A DNA stretch of 64,000 bases from Chrysogorgia sp. JL179-B06 (GCA_035772405.1 JAYKKM010000080.1:3727501-3791500); one strand, 5' to 3'; shown: positions 22,860 to 34,754, counted from the stretch's first letter. Numbers and translations: made by a program. Notes: a model not told the origin generated them from the sequence alone.

Positions 22860-22985
22860 CACATGGACGATGGTCAAGCACAAATCCTCAGAAAATATTT
22901 CTGAGCTCTGGACAGAGATCGAACCTGTAACCTTGTTAGACGCTCTATCCATTGAGCTATCGAAAAAGGAGAGCTAATATATATC
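22860..22985 (-). mobile_element. tRNA-derived SINE, minus strand
   Basis: Reading the minus strand: GATAGCTCAATGGATAGAGC (A-box region) and GGTTACAGGTTCGATCTCTG (B-box region), then a body with TTTCTGAGGATTTGTGC. This is a tRNA-like head joined to an unrelated tail. A related copy is at 51478-51562. Confidence 0.65.
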
Positions 22986-23016
22986 AATCGAACTAGTACA
23001 TCGTTGTAACCTTCGC

Positions 23017-23088
23017 TCTCCATCTGAGTCTCGGTAGCTCAATAGTTAGAACGTCTCACCGGTAATCAGAACGTTACAGGTTCGGGTT
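23017..23088 (+). mobile_element. tRNA-derived SINE head, plus strand, truncated
   Basis: TCTCGGTAGCTCAATAGTTA and GTTACAGGTTCGGGTTCT match the SINE promoter boxes. The body is cut off by the foldback at 23089. It faces the minus-strand copy at 22860-22985. Confidence 0.6.
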
Positions 23089-23309
23089 CTTACTTCGTGT
23101 AGCGGACACAGAAATTTAGCACTGTATAGAACTGCCTCGTTCTTTAAAAAATCCCATTTATTTTTCTTCTGGAATTGTCGAATTCATGAATTAAACCTAT
23201 CCTAGATAAAATAAAAGGGATTTTTTAAAGAACGACTGACGAGGCAGTTTTACAGTGCTAACTAACATTTTATTCATGCAAATTTCTGTGTCCGGTACAC
23301 GAAGTAAGA
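23089..23309. mobile_element. Foldback, CTTACTTCGTGTA ends
   Basis: Arms match over about 90 bp with small indels (GCGGACACAGAAATTT, GAACTGCCTCGTTCTTTAAA and mirrors). The centre is AT-rich. Confidence 0.85.
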
Positions 23310-23368
23310 GCCTGAGGTTTTGCGCTTAACGATCATCTATGTATCGTTAATTCATAAGATAATCAATA

Positions 23369-23792
23369 CCGAGACAGAGGTTTGGATATGTGATAAAGAC
23401 CGTCTTACATAAATTATAACACAACTGAACTTTCTTCTATTTTTTCTCTAAAAATACTAGTCGGTTAAAAAAACTTAGCTTCGCCTCGTTTCTTTCAACC
23501 CACTTCTCAGTGTTTGGGTATCGGATGGAAAACTCATTCTCGTGTTAGATGTAATATACGAAACACGAGGAAGAGTGTTTCATCAGGATATCCAAACACC
23601 GCGATGTTTGTTGAAAACCGATGCGAAGCCGAGATTTTTTAACAAACTTCAGGTGTTTGGATATCTGATGAAACACTCTTCCTAGTGTTTCATATTATAC
23701 CTCAAACAAATCAGTATTTTAAGAGAAAATCGAGGTGAAAGTTGGCTTAATTTATATAATTTCTTCCTCTGATATCCAAACCACCGTCTCGG
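23369..23792. mobile_element. Foldback with internal repeats
   Basis: Ends CCGAGACAGAGGTTTGGATA and mirror. Inside, GAAACACTCTTCCT and ATCCAAACACC blocks recur in both orientations, so it is itself built from inverted pieces. Confidence 0.7.
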
Positions 23793-24084
23793 TGCTGATT
23801 TCCTTGTTCTTGGCTCATGAATTATATGAAAATTATCTTGTTATAAATAAGTACATAGGGTTTTTACAAGGAAAGGGAGGGAACAAAAGGGAATGAAAGG
23901 GAACAGGAAGGAAAGGAAACGGGAGTGGAATGGAGTAGAGCATGAAGTGGTATAGATTGTCGTCGATAGGTAAATAATAGAATAATGTCACTGGCGATTA
24001 TTTGAGTGGTCAGAAATAAAAATACAGAAACTGTTGTTTCTTCTATGCATGTATTAATATTTATAAATGATTACATGATTGAGT

Positions 24085-24910
24085 CGGTTTTCTTTGATGT
24101 ATCGCGGGATGTATATAGCATACAACCCTATGAATACTAATTAGATAAGAAATGAAGAAAAAACTAGGAAAATCTTTGTCCAAGGTGGAAAAATAAACAA
24201 AACCTTGTTAGAAAACTCAATCATGAAATAAGTAATAGATAAACACCGAGAACGAGGGATTTATGCGGCATGCAGCCCCGAGGACGCGTAGCGTCCGAGG
24301 GCTGTATATCGCATAAATCCCGACGTTCGAGGTGTTTGTCTGACGTATTATTACATTGAGGAGGTTTCCAACAAAGTTTTGTCGATTTTGTCCACCTTGG
24401 ACAAAGATTTACCTAGTTTTTTCTTCGTTTATTAATTATTATGTAATTAGTATTCATAGGGATGTATGGCGCATACATCCCGCGGTACATCAAAGGAAAC
24501 CGTTAATTACCTCGAATAAAGTCCGTTAATTACCTCGAACGTCGGGATGTATGCGATCATAGTCAATAGGGGTATGGTCTGGAAAAGTGTTTGTTCTATG
24601 TTTTTGTTCACGTTTATGCAAATGTTTGCACTTTCACACTTGCTGAACACATTGTATTTTCTGTATGCTGAAGCAAGCAGCGTTTGGGTTTAGTCACTCA
24701 ACCGTGCTGTATAAATATTAATGAACGTAAAACAAAAGACTTGTGCACTTTCAGGGCATCCTCAACATAAATCACAGCTTGTTGTTAGACGCTTTGAAGT
24801 TCGCCGCGTTTCCAGACCATACCTCTATTGACTATGATGTGATATACAGCCCTCGGACGCTACGCGTTCTCGGGGTTGTATAGTATCATACATCCCTCGT
24901 TCTCGGTAAT
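24085..24910. mobile_element. Nested foldback cluster
   Basis: 24085-24503 has mirrored GATGTATCGCGGGATGTAT ends and CAAGGTGGA/TCCACCTTG blocks. 24558-24836 has ends CATAGTCAATAGGGGTATGG and mirror; a diverged copy lies inverted at 50534-50800. GAGGGCTGTATATCGCATA-type blocks (24290 and 24850) also face each other. Confidence 0.65.
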
Positions 24911-25394
24911 TAACTCTTACATAACATGTGCACAACAAGCGCTCTGATTAGGATCAGATCATTGTCTCGTCTTTATGTGATTTATACAAACTCGAGCCGA
25001 AAGCGAGTGTTTTTATATCAGATATAAAGATTGGACTCTCATTTTTCATATGGCTTATCAAATGAATACATATATATACCCATGTATATCTCTCTTCAGG
25101 ATACAAGCTATTTAAAACCTCCGTCATGCCACTGATTTCCTTTGTTTTTTCATGAATTATTAATGAGTTTGATAATATTAATTGTATAATTCATTAATAA
25201 TTCATGAAGAAAATCCAAAAATGTTGCTCGACTTTAGAAAAGCTAATAAGCACTCTCCTATAGGCTTGTGTTTTTTAGCTTTTCGAAAGTCTCACAACAT
25301 CCTGCATGTTTGCATTACAATATCATGCATGCACGGAAAATAAACCATTTGTGGTATTCCTTTAATCTAATAGATATTTCTATATTTTTTCAAG

Positions 25395-25502
25395 GACAAA
25401 ATTCTTACAAAGCACGAAATCTTAAGTAAACAAGAATTCTTTGTTGGTAGTCGAGCAACGAATTTTGGAGAAACTTTGAACCGCCCAATAGATGAGTTGT
25501 AG
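25395..25502 (+). CDS. CALU-like: Calumenin-like gene, last exon
   Basis: Acceptor TATTTTTTCAAG|GAC, stop TAG at 25500-25502. It encodes residues 274-308: the end of EF6 (DKILTKHE, with Lys at loop position 6 instead of Gly), then the conserved FFVGSRATNFGE and the C-terminus RPIDEL, close to the HDEL of reticulocalbins and the HDEF of calumenins. Confidence 0.95.
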   Translation, partial: DKILTKHEILSKQEFFVGSRATNFGETLNRPIDEL

Positions 25503-25553
25503 TTCTTTTTGCTTTCAGAATAAGGTGTGAATTTCATATTCTAAACAGCCATA

Positions 25554-25559
25554 AATAAA
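25554..25559 (+). terminator. Polyadenylation signal AATAAA
   Basis: AATAAA 52 bp after the calumenin stop codon, followed by a GTGTGTGTTG downstream element. A very short 3' UTR is predicted. Confidence 0.7.
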
Positions 25560-25823
25560 GTGTGTGTTGTAACTAGAAATGACACAGAAGCATTAAATTA
25601 CGAAATGCGTTTTGCGTCTAATATATCGGTACACAATTATAAGCGTAGATTATATTGTATATGTCAGGGATGGCGGAAACTATTTTTTATTGGTTCGGTG
25701 TTTTCCTTTGGAGTCTAGACCGGATCTTGGGAGGAGGGGGCTATGGCCACAACTATTACACACGCCAATGTTGGTGCATTTCTGAAGGTACAGTAGCCTG
25801 CGACCGTAACGAACGCTTAGATT

Positions 25824-26120
25824 AATTCCCCTTTCCGACGTTCACAGAGAGACTGGTGAAGAGTTCGGGCTGCAAGGAGTTATGGGGCTGATTTTGGGGA
25901 CGCGTCTCACTCAAAATATCTGGATATAACATGAGAAAGAAAATAACTTCGATGTCGAAAAAAATACTGCAAAGATCCAAGTAGAATCACTTTAATATAT
26001 TAATTACTCGAGGACGTGGATTTGTTGTGAAATATCTGGACGCGTCCCAAAAATTAGCCCCATAACACCTTGCGGCCCGAACTCTTCACCAGTCTCTTTT
26101 TGAACTTAGGAAAGGGGAAT
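25824..26120. mobile_element. Foldback MITE, ATTCCCCTTTCC ends
   Basis: Arms of about 100 bp, including GAGACTGGTGAAGAGTTCGG and TATGGGGCTGATTTT with mirrors, around an AT-rich loop. Confidence 0.88.
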
Positions 26121-26462
26121 TTGCCACCCGTTCTGCATGCAATGCACGCAGTGAAATAATTATTGGAATTTTTCAAGCATTATTTGATCGTTGATTGGGG
26201 AGAGGGGCTAGAAACAATTTATTGACGGGGAGTTAGGGTTAGCATTGGACTATTGCTGGAGCGTTAGGGTTAGGATGAAACTCCAGGCGGATGGCTAGGC
26301 TTAAAATTAGCGTTATTTTGGATTTCCAATCCAATAACTTTACTGCATACAGTAATTTAACAATTCCAATAGTTTACTGCTTACAACGTGCGGAATCCCC
26401 ATCCATGGACCCCAGTGCTCAGACCGCGTATTTGTATTTGTATAGTCTCTGCCGATAAGATT

Positions 26463-26795
26463 TTGAACGTTATCTCGGCCAATATTTGCTCGATTTCAAT
26501 TCTGAAAACAGATTTGGAATTACCGAGTCTAAATACATAAGATACGTACCTATTATATGACGAGAACGTGCATACCCTTTGTAAAGACGGTTTATGTACT
26601 TAGAAATTAGTCGGTAGTCAGCGAGCCGGCCCCGGCCGTTTCGTCGTATACTTTGAACGTTATCTCGATCAATATTTAACCGTTTTCAATTCTGAAAACA
26701 GATTTGGAATTAGCGAGTCTAAATACATAACACACGCACCTATTATGTTACACAAACGTGTATACCCTTCGTAAAAGCTCTTTATATAGTTCGCC
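26463..26795. repeat. Direct duplication, 190-bp spacing
   Basis: TTGAACGTTATCTCG, then TTTCAATTCTGAAAACAGAT and CGAGTCTAAATACATAA occur at 26463 and 26653. Relatives lie at 53812-53930 and, inverted, at 18380-18470. Confidence 0.85.
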
Positions 26796-28697
26796 TCAGA
26801 TCGCCAATGGTCGCCCTTCGCGTTGCAAAAATATTGTCACCCAAAACGACATTTAACTTCCTTATAAGGAGTTGGTCCTACCATGCTCCGCTTAAATATA
26901 AATATATAAATATATATACAAACCTTTCGTGAGAAATGCATCCCTGGCGCGGCGAAATTATCACCCTCGCTTCGCGACCTCGCTTGCGAGGGGATTAAAC
27001 AATATTTTAAAATTACTGATAAAAATGGCTAGTTGTTTATGGTGGCCTATAATTTCCTTTACGTGTTTTAGCTGCATTACATAACCTATTTCTTTTCAAA
27101 TATTATTAATATCGCTCATTGTTGAAAGAAGAAATCGCTGAAAATACGACCCCCTAGATCGTCGTGGCTTTTCCGCGAACGTGTACCATAAATGTTGCTT
27201 GCCTAACTATTATAGTCACCGCACGCCTCTGACCAGTGAGCGAGGGTGATTGAAATTCTTCATCAGCTGGAATTCTTATTCAATTAACATTCTATTCACT
27301 ATTGATTCAAACAGTAACGGTGTTTAAACTGTAGAGGTCAACCTGTATAAAATCGGGTAGGATAGCGGATCGCTGTACGATATTTTGCATTATTGTGCAT
27401 TCTCTATCTCGATTTTGATTGGCTGTTGACGGCGCATTGCTTTATCACTTCTTATGCATAATAAAACAATTATTGGATTCGGTTTTTGTATGATATCGAG
27501 AATTATCAAGGCCTTGGTTTGTGTTATCCACCTTCGGCTTTGGCAGATAACAATATCATGCTTCACCTCATCCAATAATTATTAAATATAGGCAAAAAAT
27601 CGGATAGACAACATCTAACAAATGTATCCGAGATTTTTTACCGATATCCAATTTTAAAGTTTACGGTCTAATTTCAAAATTCAGTTGTGTTTTCAGCAAA
27701 AAACTAGACATTTCAAAACAGTTAGACCTAGTTTAGACTTTAGACGTAGCCTGCGTGGCGGTGTAAGGGGGAGGGGGAAAGGCGAAGTGGGGAGGGGAGG
27801 GAACGCCTGCACGAAAGACCCATGTTTCTAGATTTCCGCCCACATGAAGAACTGTCAAAAACAACCTTACACATGCGTATTGCCGGAAAGTTGTAAGCTT
27901 GCTGCTTTCACTTCCCCGCACACTAGGGGAAATTGTCATTCGTGACAAAAATTATCCAACATGTTGAATATTTGTGAAAATCGGCACGAGTGACAAAATG
28001 CTTACGAAACTGCCCCGCACACTGAGCGTCTCACATCATCGAATTCACGAATGAAGTTTTGCTCTAAAGCCTCAGACGCAACTTCGCCGGGCTTAAAATA
28101 ACGCAACTTCGGCGTCTAAAGTGGTTCTTTCAACACGTTGAGTAACTTAAGTTAAATACTTAAATTAAACTCCGTCGCATTTCTGTCGCATTAAATGTGA
28201 CGAATCAAATGCAACAAAACTGCGACATCTAAAATCTGAACTATAGTCCTTATTTCCTGACAATACCGAAATTTAAAATGGTATGGATTCAATGGGCCAC
28301 ACTATACTATTATATAGTCTAATATATAGTAATGTCTATTACTATTAAGTATCAAAGTATATAAACATAAGTCAGTGAAGTGATTTATAACGATTGGGCG
28401 TTGACTTTAAACCACATGTTCAAAAATATCGGATCGGATATTGAAAACAAAATATCAGATATCGGATCGGCACGAAAAGAATGGCTTGACCTCTAGTTTA
28501 AACTTTCTACCTTGCATGTTGAAGATTAATGACGACAAATATAGCCTGCATTATATGGACAAATCATGAAAACAACAATCTATGAAACAAAACATATCAC
28601 TTTCACCGCCATCGGTGCATTTTGTTGTTCCGTGCACGCTGTTTCTTTTCAACTTATTGGACCCTTTTTGTTTACAAATGGGACGAACCCTATATAT

Positions 28698-28964
28698 TTC
28701 GTAAATTACCCGCCTCCCAGGGTAAGAATAAACGAAATAATCACAATGTGTTGAAAATACTATATATCTTTAATGTAAACTCTCCTTCGCGCTTCGCTAC
28801 ACAAAAACCCGCTCACTATCCCGAACAAAACAGACTCGATTGTCAAAACAGACTTGATTGTCTCTCTCTCTTCTAATTGGCCAGTGCCCACGTGGGGTGA
28901 TATGCCGCACTTCCTGTCACGCTATTTTCCCTAATATATGCAAACTTACGTCCAGTCTCCGACA
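28698..28964 (-). repeat. 3' LTR of the BEL element
   Basis: On the minus strand it starts TGTCGGAGACTGG and ends TTTACGAA. A purine-rich tract (GGGGGAGTG, 28965-28973) next to it is the likely polypurine tract. Confidence 0.93.
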
Positions 28965-29091
28965 CACTCCCCCATGCAACTTAGAGGGAAGGTGCATGTA
29001 TAAAGGAGACTGGAAAAATAATAAAAGTTTCAACAGTTAGTACGTGTCCGATTTAACTAAAATGTTCTATGATACCAATGTTCCTGTATAG

Positions 29092-30297
29092 TTAGATGTC
29101 CGTCATTTCTTCCATTCGAAGTCTGGCTGCAACTGCTGCATCTCTTCTTGCACGGGGCGTAAAGACAGTAGCTGTGGGATTCAATGATTGTTGTTGCTCG
29201 TCAACATCACAGCTTAACTCCATAGGGAACAAGTGCTGCACTGCTCGTTCGAGTGTCCCATTCGACGTTTTCAGACGGACAGCTCGTGTCACACCATCCT
29301 TACCAGGATAGATTTCATCGACAATGGCCAAGGGCCATTTCCCTCGATTTTTGTTGTCGGAACGAACGATCACAACGTCTCCAGGCTTGGGATTAAACTT
29401 GCTCTTCTTGTGAACCAGGTTGTGTCTCTCCCTTAGGGCTGCAAGGTATTCTTTCGTCCAACGAGACCAGAGACTATCTTTGCACACCTTCAAGTACTTT
29501 GCTCGCTTCCTGAGGTCCCTTTCTTCGATTCTCCAATGCTCTTCCTCGGGCAGTTGATTTGGACGTTGATACAGGAAGGTCGCAGGGGTGAGTACAGGCA
29601 ACTCGACATCACTTTCCAAGTAACTCAACGGCCGACGGTTTATCTGGATCTCGATGTCGAGGAGTACCTCGCCAAGCTCGTCCCAAGTAATAGCTCCTCC
29701 CCCGATCACCTTGTACATCGCCGACTTCACCACAGCAATCAACCGTTCAAACTGGCCGCCCCACCAAGGGGCGCGACTCAGATTGAATTTCCAAGTTACA
29801 TCATGTTGTTCCATGAGACCACGAAGCCGCTCGTCCTTGCGTAGCTGTTCCAACCACTTGCTTGCTTTGATAAAAGTACCACCGTTGTCGGAATAGACGA
29901 TTCGCGGACGACCTCGTCGGGCGATAAACTTCTTGAAACACACGATGAAGGTTGGTGTCTCGAGGTCGCGCAGCAGCTCGAGATGTACAGCTCTTGATAA
30001 GCTACAAGCAAAGATGGTGATGTACGCTTTCCCTTCGGATTTTGGTGACTTTTTGTACCTGATCGGTCCTGCAAAATCTACTCCAACCACTTCGAAGGCT
30101 GTTCCAGGTTTGGTTCGGTCCTTTGGTAGGAGTCCCGGGATTGGTGGAGTTGCGGCTTTGATCCGAAATCTCTTGCATCCCCAACACTTGCTGCGTACTC
30201 GTTTCACCAGGCTTCGAAGTCGGGGGATCCAGTACAGTTCTCGTACTGCCGCCATGGTAAGCCCAACTCCTCCGTGGAGTGTTTCACGGTGAACACG
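29092..30297 (-). pseudogene. BEL integrase and C-terminal domain
   Basis: The frame to 30255 and a few residues before it are in the same frame as the upstream pol ORF and separated from it only by a TAG. It carries the end of the zinc-binding part (CWGCKRF), then the DDE core with VDFAGPI, YSDNGGTF and the Glu in WWGGQFERL, and a DUF5641-like tail (KPGDVVIVRSDN). Length and order match BEL/Pao polyproteins. Translation without readthrough would give no linked integrase. Confidence 0.9.
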
Positions 30298-33200
30298 CTA
30301 CACCAGCTTCTTTGTGAACTCTGAGTCATGAGGCAAGTAGATTGGGTGGCTTCCCTGTATTCTTCCTCTGCATACTGCTATTCCACATTCGTTTGGTTGA
30401 AGGTTGAGACTGGCGCTGGTTTGTTGGTAATGAGGGGCTGAAGTGTCGCGCAGCTGGACCCTCTTGATCCACCATTCATTCACCACTTTGACTTCTTCTG
30501 TAGATAACGGCCCATTCCTCTTTTCTTGACTCCGGGCATTGTGTATGAACCGTTTCATCCATGCACAAACCCGAAGGGTATGACGAAGTTTATTTTTTCC
30601 GAGCAGTTCATCAAATGTATCTGAGGCTTGCTCGGATTGAGCCACGCATAGCACTTCTCTAATCACCTTGGCTTCAGCTTCTGCTGCACGCGATTTCTGT
30701 GTGACTGGGTTGTCTGGCCACTTCGTCGGATCCTGAAGCCATTCTGGCCCTGTCCACCAGAGTGCTGAAGATCCTACAGGTCCCCCCCTGCTAGCGATGT
30801 CAGCCGGGTTATCCTTAGTTGACACATGTCGCCACTGGATTTCTGGGTGTGCTCGTATCTTCGCCACTCGGTTAGCAACAAACTGCTTATAGACTCCATT
30901 GCCACATATCCAGTGCAGTGCGACCATGCTATATAACCAAGCATAGATGATAGGTGAAGGAACCTTTGGAAGGGCGTTAACCACATTCACGACGAGGTTG
31001 GTGGCCATGTGACCAGAAACCAATTCCAATCGCGGTATGGTTAGACTTTGTTTAGCCAACCTGCTCTTCGCCGTCACTAGCTGCTGTGTCGTCCCAGAAG
31101 GTTGTCTGACAATGGCGTAGACAGCTGCCCCAACACCCTGGGTGGATGCATCTCCAAACGCATGTAATTCGATCTCTTCAACTTGCTCTTGGTATTTCAC
31201 AATAGACCTCGGTACTTCCTCTTCAGATGGCAAGGATTGCTCCCACTTTTTCCAGCGTTCCAAATGATTCTCATCAAGGGGTGCATCCCACGGCATCTTT
31301 GCCAAACACACATCTCGATATATGAGCTTACCCTCGAGGGCGGAGGGTGACACAAGTCCAAGAGGATCGTAGATCTTTGACAGCTTACTCAATATGCCAC
31401 GCTTTGTCATTGGGGTCTTGTCATCTGGGAAAGTCACTGCTAGGGTGTCTCTGTGTTTGTTCCACTTAAGACCGAGCAACTTGGATTCGCGTGGCTTGAC
31501 CATGAGTTGTTGTTTGGCATATGACTGGTCTTCTTGATCTTCTGATGATTGCTTTGGACACTTTTCTGACCATGCCTCCAGATGGCTCTCAATGACTGCT
31601 TCGAGGAGGTAGGGTGATGGTGCAAGACCAAATAACACTCTCGTGAACCGCAGTGTTTCTACTGGTGATTGTTCATCCTTACGCCAATGAAAGCGTAAGG
31701 CGTCTCTTTCGCTTTCTCTTATTCGTACCTGGAGGAATGCCTGACGTATGTCTCCCGAAACCATCACGGGATAGGCTCTCTGCTGGATCAACACGTCCCA
31801 GAGTTTATTCTGCAAGGGCGGTCCCGTGTAAAGACACTCGTTGAGCGATGGTGCTTCAGGGTTTGCTCGCGCAGAAGCATCATACACCACACGCAATTTT
31901 GTGGTCTCAGAAGTCTCCTTGATCACACACTTGTGAGGAATGTAGAATTCTTTGCTTGTAGGAACTTCTGGAGCCTTCTCTACGATTCCCTCGTTGACTT
32001 GACTCTGGATTACAGCATCATATTCTTCTGTAAGACCATCTCGCTGGAGCTTCTTGGTCAATCCATTTAGGCGGTGTAGACTTCCGGTCTGGTTGGAAGG
32101 TAGATGAGGATGGTTGCTTCGCCAAGGCAATCCAGTTTCGTACCATCCCTCTGGCGATCGCTGCAATTGCTCCTTGAATTCTGCATGGACTATTTGCTGG
32201 TCGTGTTCAGATGAATCTTTGAGGCCTAAAACATCAAGACGACAAAGTTCCTCGTATTCTGCTTGGCGTGTTTGAGTCAACAGCATCTTCTTCCTCTCGA
32301 ACTCTTGACCAGGTGACATCATTATCCATCCCATTTTGGTATATTCAGCAATGGGTTCACCAAACTTTCCAATGACTGGCTTCTTGTCGGTCTTTATCTT
32401 GGTGTAGTCGCCCACGCCCAGGATCACATGAATGGGTAGCTGATCTTTGCTATCATTGTCAGCTACGTTCACTCGTTCCAGATGGGGATATCTCTTTTTC
32501 ATTTCCTCGTAGTGTGGGTTGTCGATTGTCAATAATTCACTTTTATCCACCTTGGTTAATTCCACATCCATTTGGAAGGTATTATCGATGGATGCCAACA
32601 CCGCACCATACGTCTCCGTCTTGGTAATATGAGAACCCATTAGCATCTCCACACGTTTAGTTGAGATTTCGAACGGTTTCTTGTGCATCATACCTGCGAC
32701 TTTCGCTGAGACATAGGAGCTGCCAGCACCTGTATCGACGAGCGCTCGAGTAGTTATACCATCGACCTTCACCAACACCACTGGGAATATTCCTTCACCC
32801 ACTCCATTGGCAGTAAGAGCAACATTCTTGTGTTCTTGGTCACGAGAATTGTCACATATCGAAGTGTGGTGTCTTTTCCCACAATTCTGGCATGATGTTT
32901 TACTTTGGCACTCAGCTGCTCGATGGCTTCCACCAGCACAGTTAAAACACAATCTTTTCTTCGACAATATTTGTTTGCGGTCGGATATAGAGGTGACTTT
33001 CGTGCACTCGGGTGCTTTGTGCCCATCACTATCACAATAAACACATGCCCGGGGTTTGTAATCCCCCCGGCGAGTATTGAACATGTTCGCTCGTTTATCT
33101 CGTCGCTTGTGTTCTTCGTTCTCGCGTTCTTCTTGTTGTGGATCCACTGGGTGTCTTCGAATCCAAAGGCGCAGAGCTTCAGCGAGTTGAGAGAAATCCC

Positions 33201-33450
33201 ACGATTCCCACTCGTTGTCGGATCTCGCAAGATCTCCCCGTATCGCGGGCAATTTGTCGAGAGTCATCGCTACGAGGCCTTTCACTTCGTCCAATTTCTT
33301 GAGCGTCTGGAGAGATTGAACACAGTAGGTCAGCTTCTCACTGAATTCTTTGATCTTTTTTGGACTTGACGTTGAGATATGCGGTAGGTTGAGGATTTCC
33401 CTTCCATACGACTTCACTATCTCAGATGATTTTCCATACTTCTCGGTCAA
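30298..33450 (-). pseudogene. BEL pol: zinc knuckles, protease, defective RT, RNase H
   Basis: From the N-terminus: the gag-like block after EKYGKSSEIV, CCHC knuckles (CVYCDSDGHKAPEC; CFNCAGGSHRAAEC), a retropepsin with DTGAGSS, RT motifs (KLRVVYDASA, VSGDIRQAFLQV, RFTRVLFGLAPSPYLL), then the Pao RNase H (LHAFGDAST, STKDNPADIASRG). The part of the palm domain with the YxDD metal-binding box is absent: the sequence passes from the FGL...LLEAVIESHL helix directly to the connection region, about 80 residues shorter than family members. So RT cannot be active. The frame ends at a TAG, beyond which homology continues. Confidence 0.9.
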
Positions 33451-34112
33451 TATGGCTTTCGCGCGATTATAGCCTTCTGGTGTAAAGTATCGACTTCTCG
33501 TCTTACCTTGTTGTCAAGGAGCTCTTTGAGGTATGAGAATTTCGCAACGTTTGCTAATCCTGATTTCTCTACAGACTCTTCGAATTGGCTCCAGAATCGC
33601 GTCCAATCCATGTAGGTACCATTAAACTTTGATATTACCAGCTTCGGTAGCTTGGCTCGAGCTTCTTGTCCAGACGCACTTGATTGATTTCCGGTTGTTA
33701 TTGTCTTGGCTTCGTGTTCGGTGGCAAGTTTTATCTTCGTTTCGTGTAGCTCAAGTTCGAATTTCATTTGCTCGTCTCGTCCGAGTTTCTCCTTTTTTCG
33801 TTTGCGTTCGTCCAGCCAGTTTTCTAAGCGTTTGAATTCGTCGTCTCCCTTCGATAGTTGCGCTTCTATGTCGGCGTTCCATTTGTCGATTTCATCTTCT
33901 TCTTTGTTCACAATCATGACCGCTTCCACAGCTCTTCGCAAAATCTCTACTTCGGTTGATATGGCTTTTAGCGCTTCCATTTGGCGTTGGATGGTAACAT
34001 CTTTACCCGAATCCAACACGGCGTCGGTTCTCCCGCTAGTAATCAGTAGTTGTTTCAGCTTTGTCACCAGCGTTGCTTGGCCCTCTACGTTTTTGACTTC
34101 GTCGCCCTCCAT
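33447..34112 (-). CDS. BEL gag N-terminal part (DUF1759-like)
   Basis: A 221-codon ATG frame. It has charged coiled-coil-rich stretches (residues 60-125), then the block FNGTYMDWTRFWSQFEESV and KFSYLKELLDNKV, which are diagnostic of BEL/Pao gag. In the family gag and pol form one frame. Here the gag frame ends at 33447 while the homology continues in the next frame from about 33490, so a small indel is inferred; no classical slippery heptamer is seen. Confidence 0.88.
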   Translation of the reverse strand: MEGDEVKNVEGQATLVTKLKQLLITSGRTDAVLDSGKDVTIQRQMEALKAISTEVEILRRAVEAVMIVNKEEDEIDKWNADIEAQLSKGDDEFKRLENWLDERKRKKEKLGRDEQMKFELELHETKIKLATEHEAKTITTGNQSSASGQEARAKLPKLVISKFNGTYMDWTRFWSQFEESVEKSGLANVAKFSYLKELLDNKVRREVDTLHQKAIIARKPY

Positions 34113-34176
34113 CGTTGACGTCTCACAGATTTCAGTTCACACGGCCGGATTCGTTTAAAACTAACTCACAATTTAT

Positions 34177-34192
34177 CCCGTCGGAGGTGCCA
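34177..34192 (-). other. Primer-binding site of the BEL element
   Basis: The minus strand reads TGGCACCTCCGACGGG three bases inside the 5' LTR, the position and TGG start expected of a tRNA 3'-end complement. The tRNA was not identified. Confidence 0.6.
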
Positions 34193-34195
34193 CGT

Positions 34196-34462
34196 TTCGT
34201 AAATTACCCGCCTCCCAGGGTAAGAATAAACGAAATAATCACAATGTGTTGAAAATACTATATATCTTTAATGTAAACTCTCCTTCGCGCTTCGCTACAC
34301 AAAAACCCGCTCACTATCCCGAACAAAACAGACTCGATTGTCAAAACAGACTTGATTGTCTCTCTCTCTTCTAATTGGCCAGTGCCCACGTGGGGTGATA
34401 TGCCGCACTTCCTGTCACGCTATTTTCCCTAATATATGCAAACTTACGTCCAGTCTCCGACA
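34196..34462 (-). repeat. 5' LTR of the BEL element
   Basis: Same 267-bp sequence as 28698-28964; no difference was noticed by eye. Confidence 0.93.
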
Positions 34463-34754
34463 TATATCGCGGTTTACAAATAATTGTCTAATTTTGGCTT
34501 ATCGACCTGCACCTGCATCATCTGCCTCAAAACACCTGTCCTGATATTTTAATATGTTCTCAAATGTTATAAATTCGTGAGTTAAAGCTTTAACAGCCTG
34601 CACTCGTAAATTATCTTGGATCACGTATAATGCATGCGATATCGAATTCATTCATAAGAACTGCATTATACGTTGAATAATTTAAAACTTACATATATGC
34701 AGTATCCTGCAGAGATGAAAGATAAATTTGAGGTATCTTGATTATGCATGGGTA

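Larger units (their letters stand above)
21989..25394 (+). other. Intron 5 of the calumenin-like gene
   Basis: 3.4 kb, almost wholly repeats: a TTAA MITE (22020-22787), two tRNA-derived SINE pieces head to head (22860-23085), foldbacks (23089-23309, 23369-23792), a purine-rich run (23870-23945) and a cluster of nested foldbacks (24085-24910). 25140-25215 is a short AATTATTAATGA palindrome. Confidence 0.8.
25560..28692. other. Intergenic repeats
   Basis: 25824-26120 is a foldback (see entry). 26463-26795 is a direct duplication (see entry). 27430-27585 is related to the foldback at 3445. 27745-27960 has a left end like the 1.13-kb elements (TAGCCTGCGTGG, GCCTGCACG, GAACTGTCAAAA). The rest is AT-rich with no gene seen. 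Confidence 0.55.
28698..34462 (-). mobile_element. BEL/Pao LTR retrotransposon, recent but defective
   Basis: 267-bp LTRs at 28698-28964 and 34196-34462 look identical by eye. The 5-bp direct repeat TATAT flanks it (28693-28697, 34463-34467). On the minus strand the order is LTR, primer-binding site, gag, protease, reverse transcriptase, RNase H, integrase, LTR, as in BEL/Pao. Three coding lesions are visible: a frame change between gag and pol near 33490, a missing reverse-transcriptase catalytic box, and an in-frame TAG at 30298-30300. Confidence 0.95.

Noticed and set aside
23017..23110. tRNA gene
   Set aside because: A and B boxes are present, but the acceptor and anticodon stems do not pair and the 3' part is foreign; it fits a SINE head.
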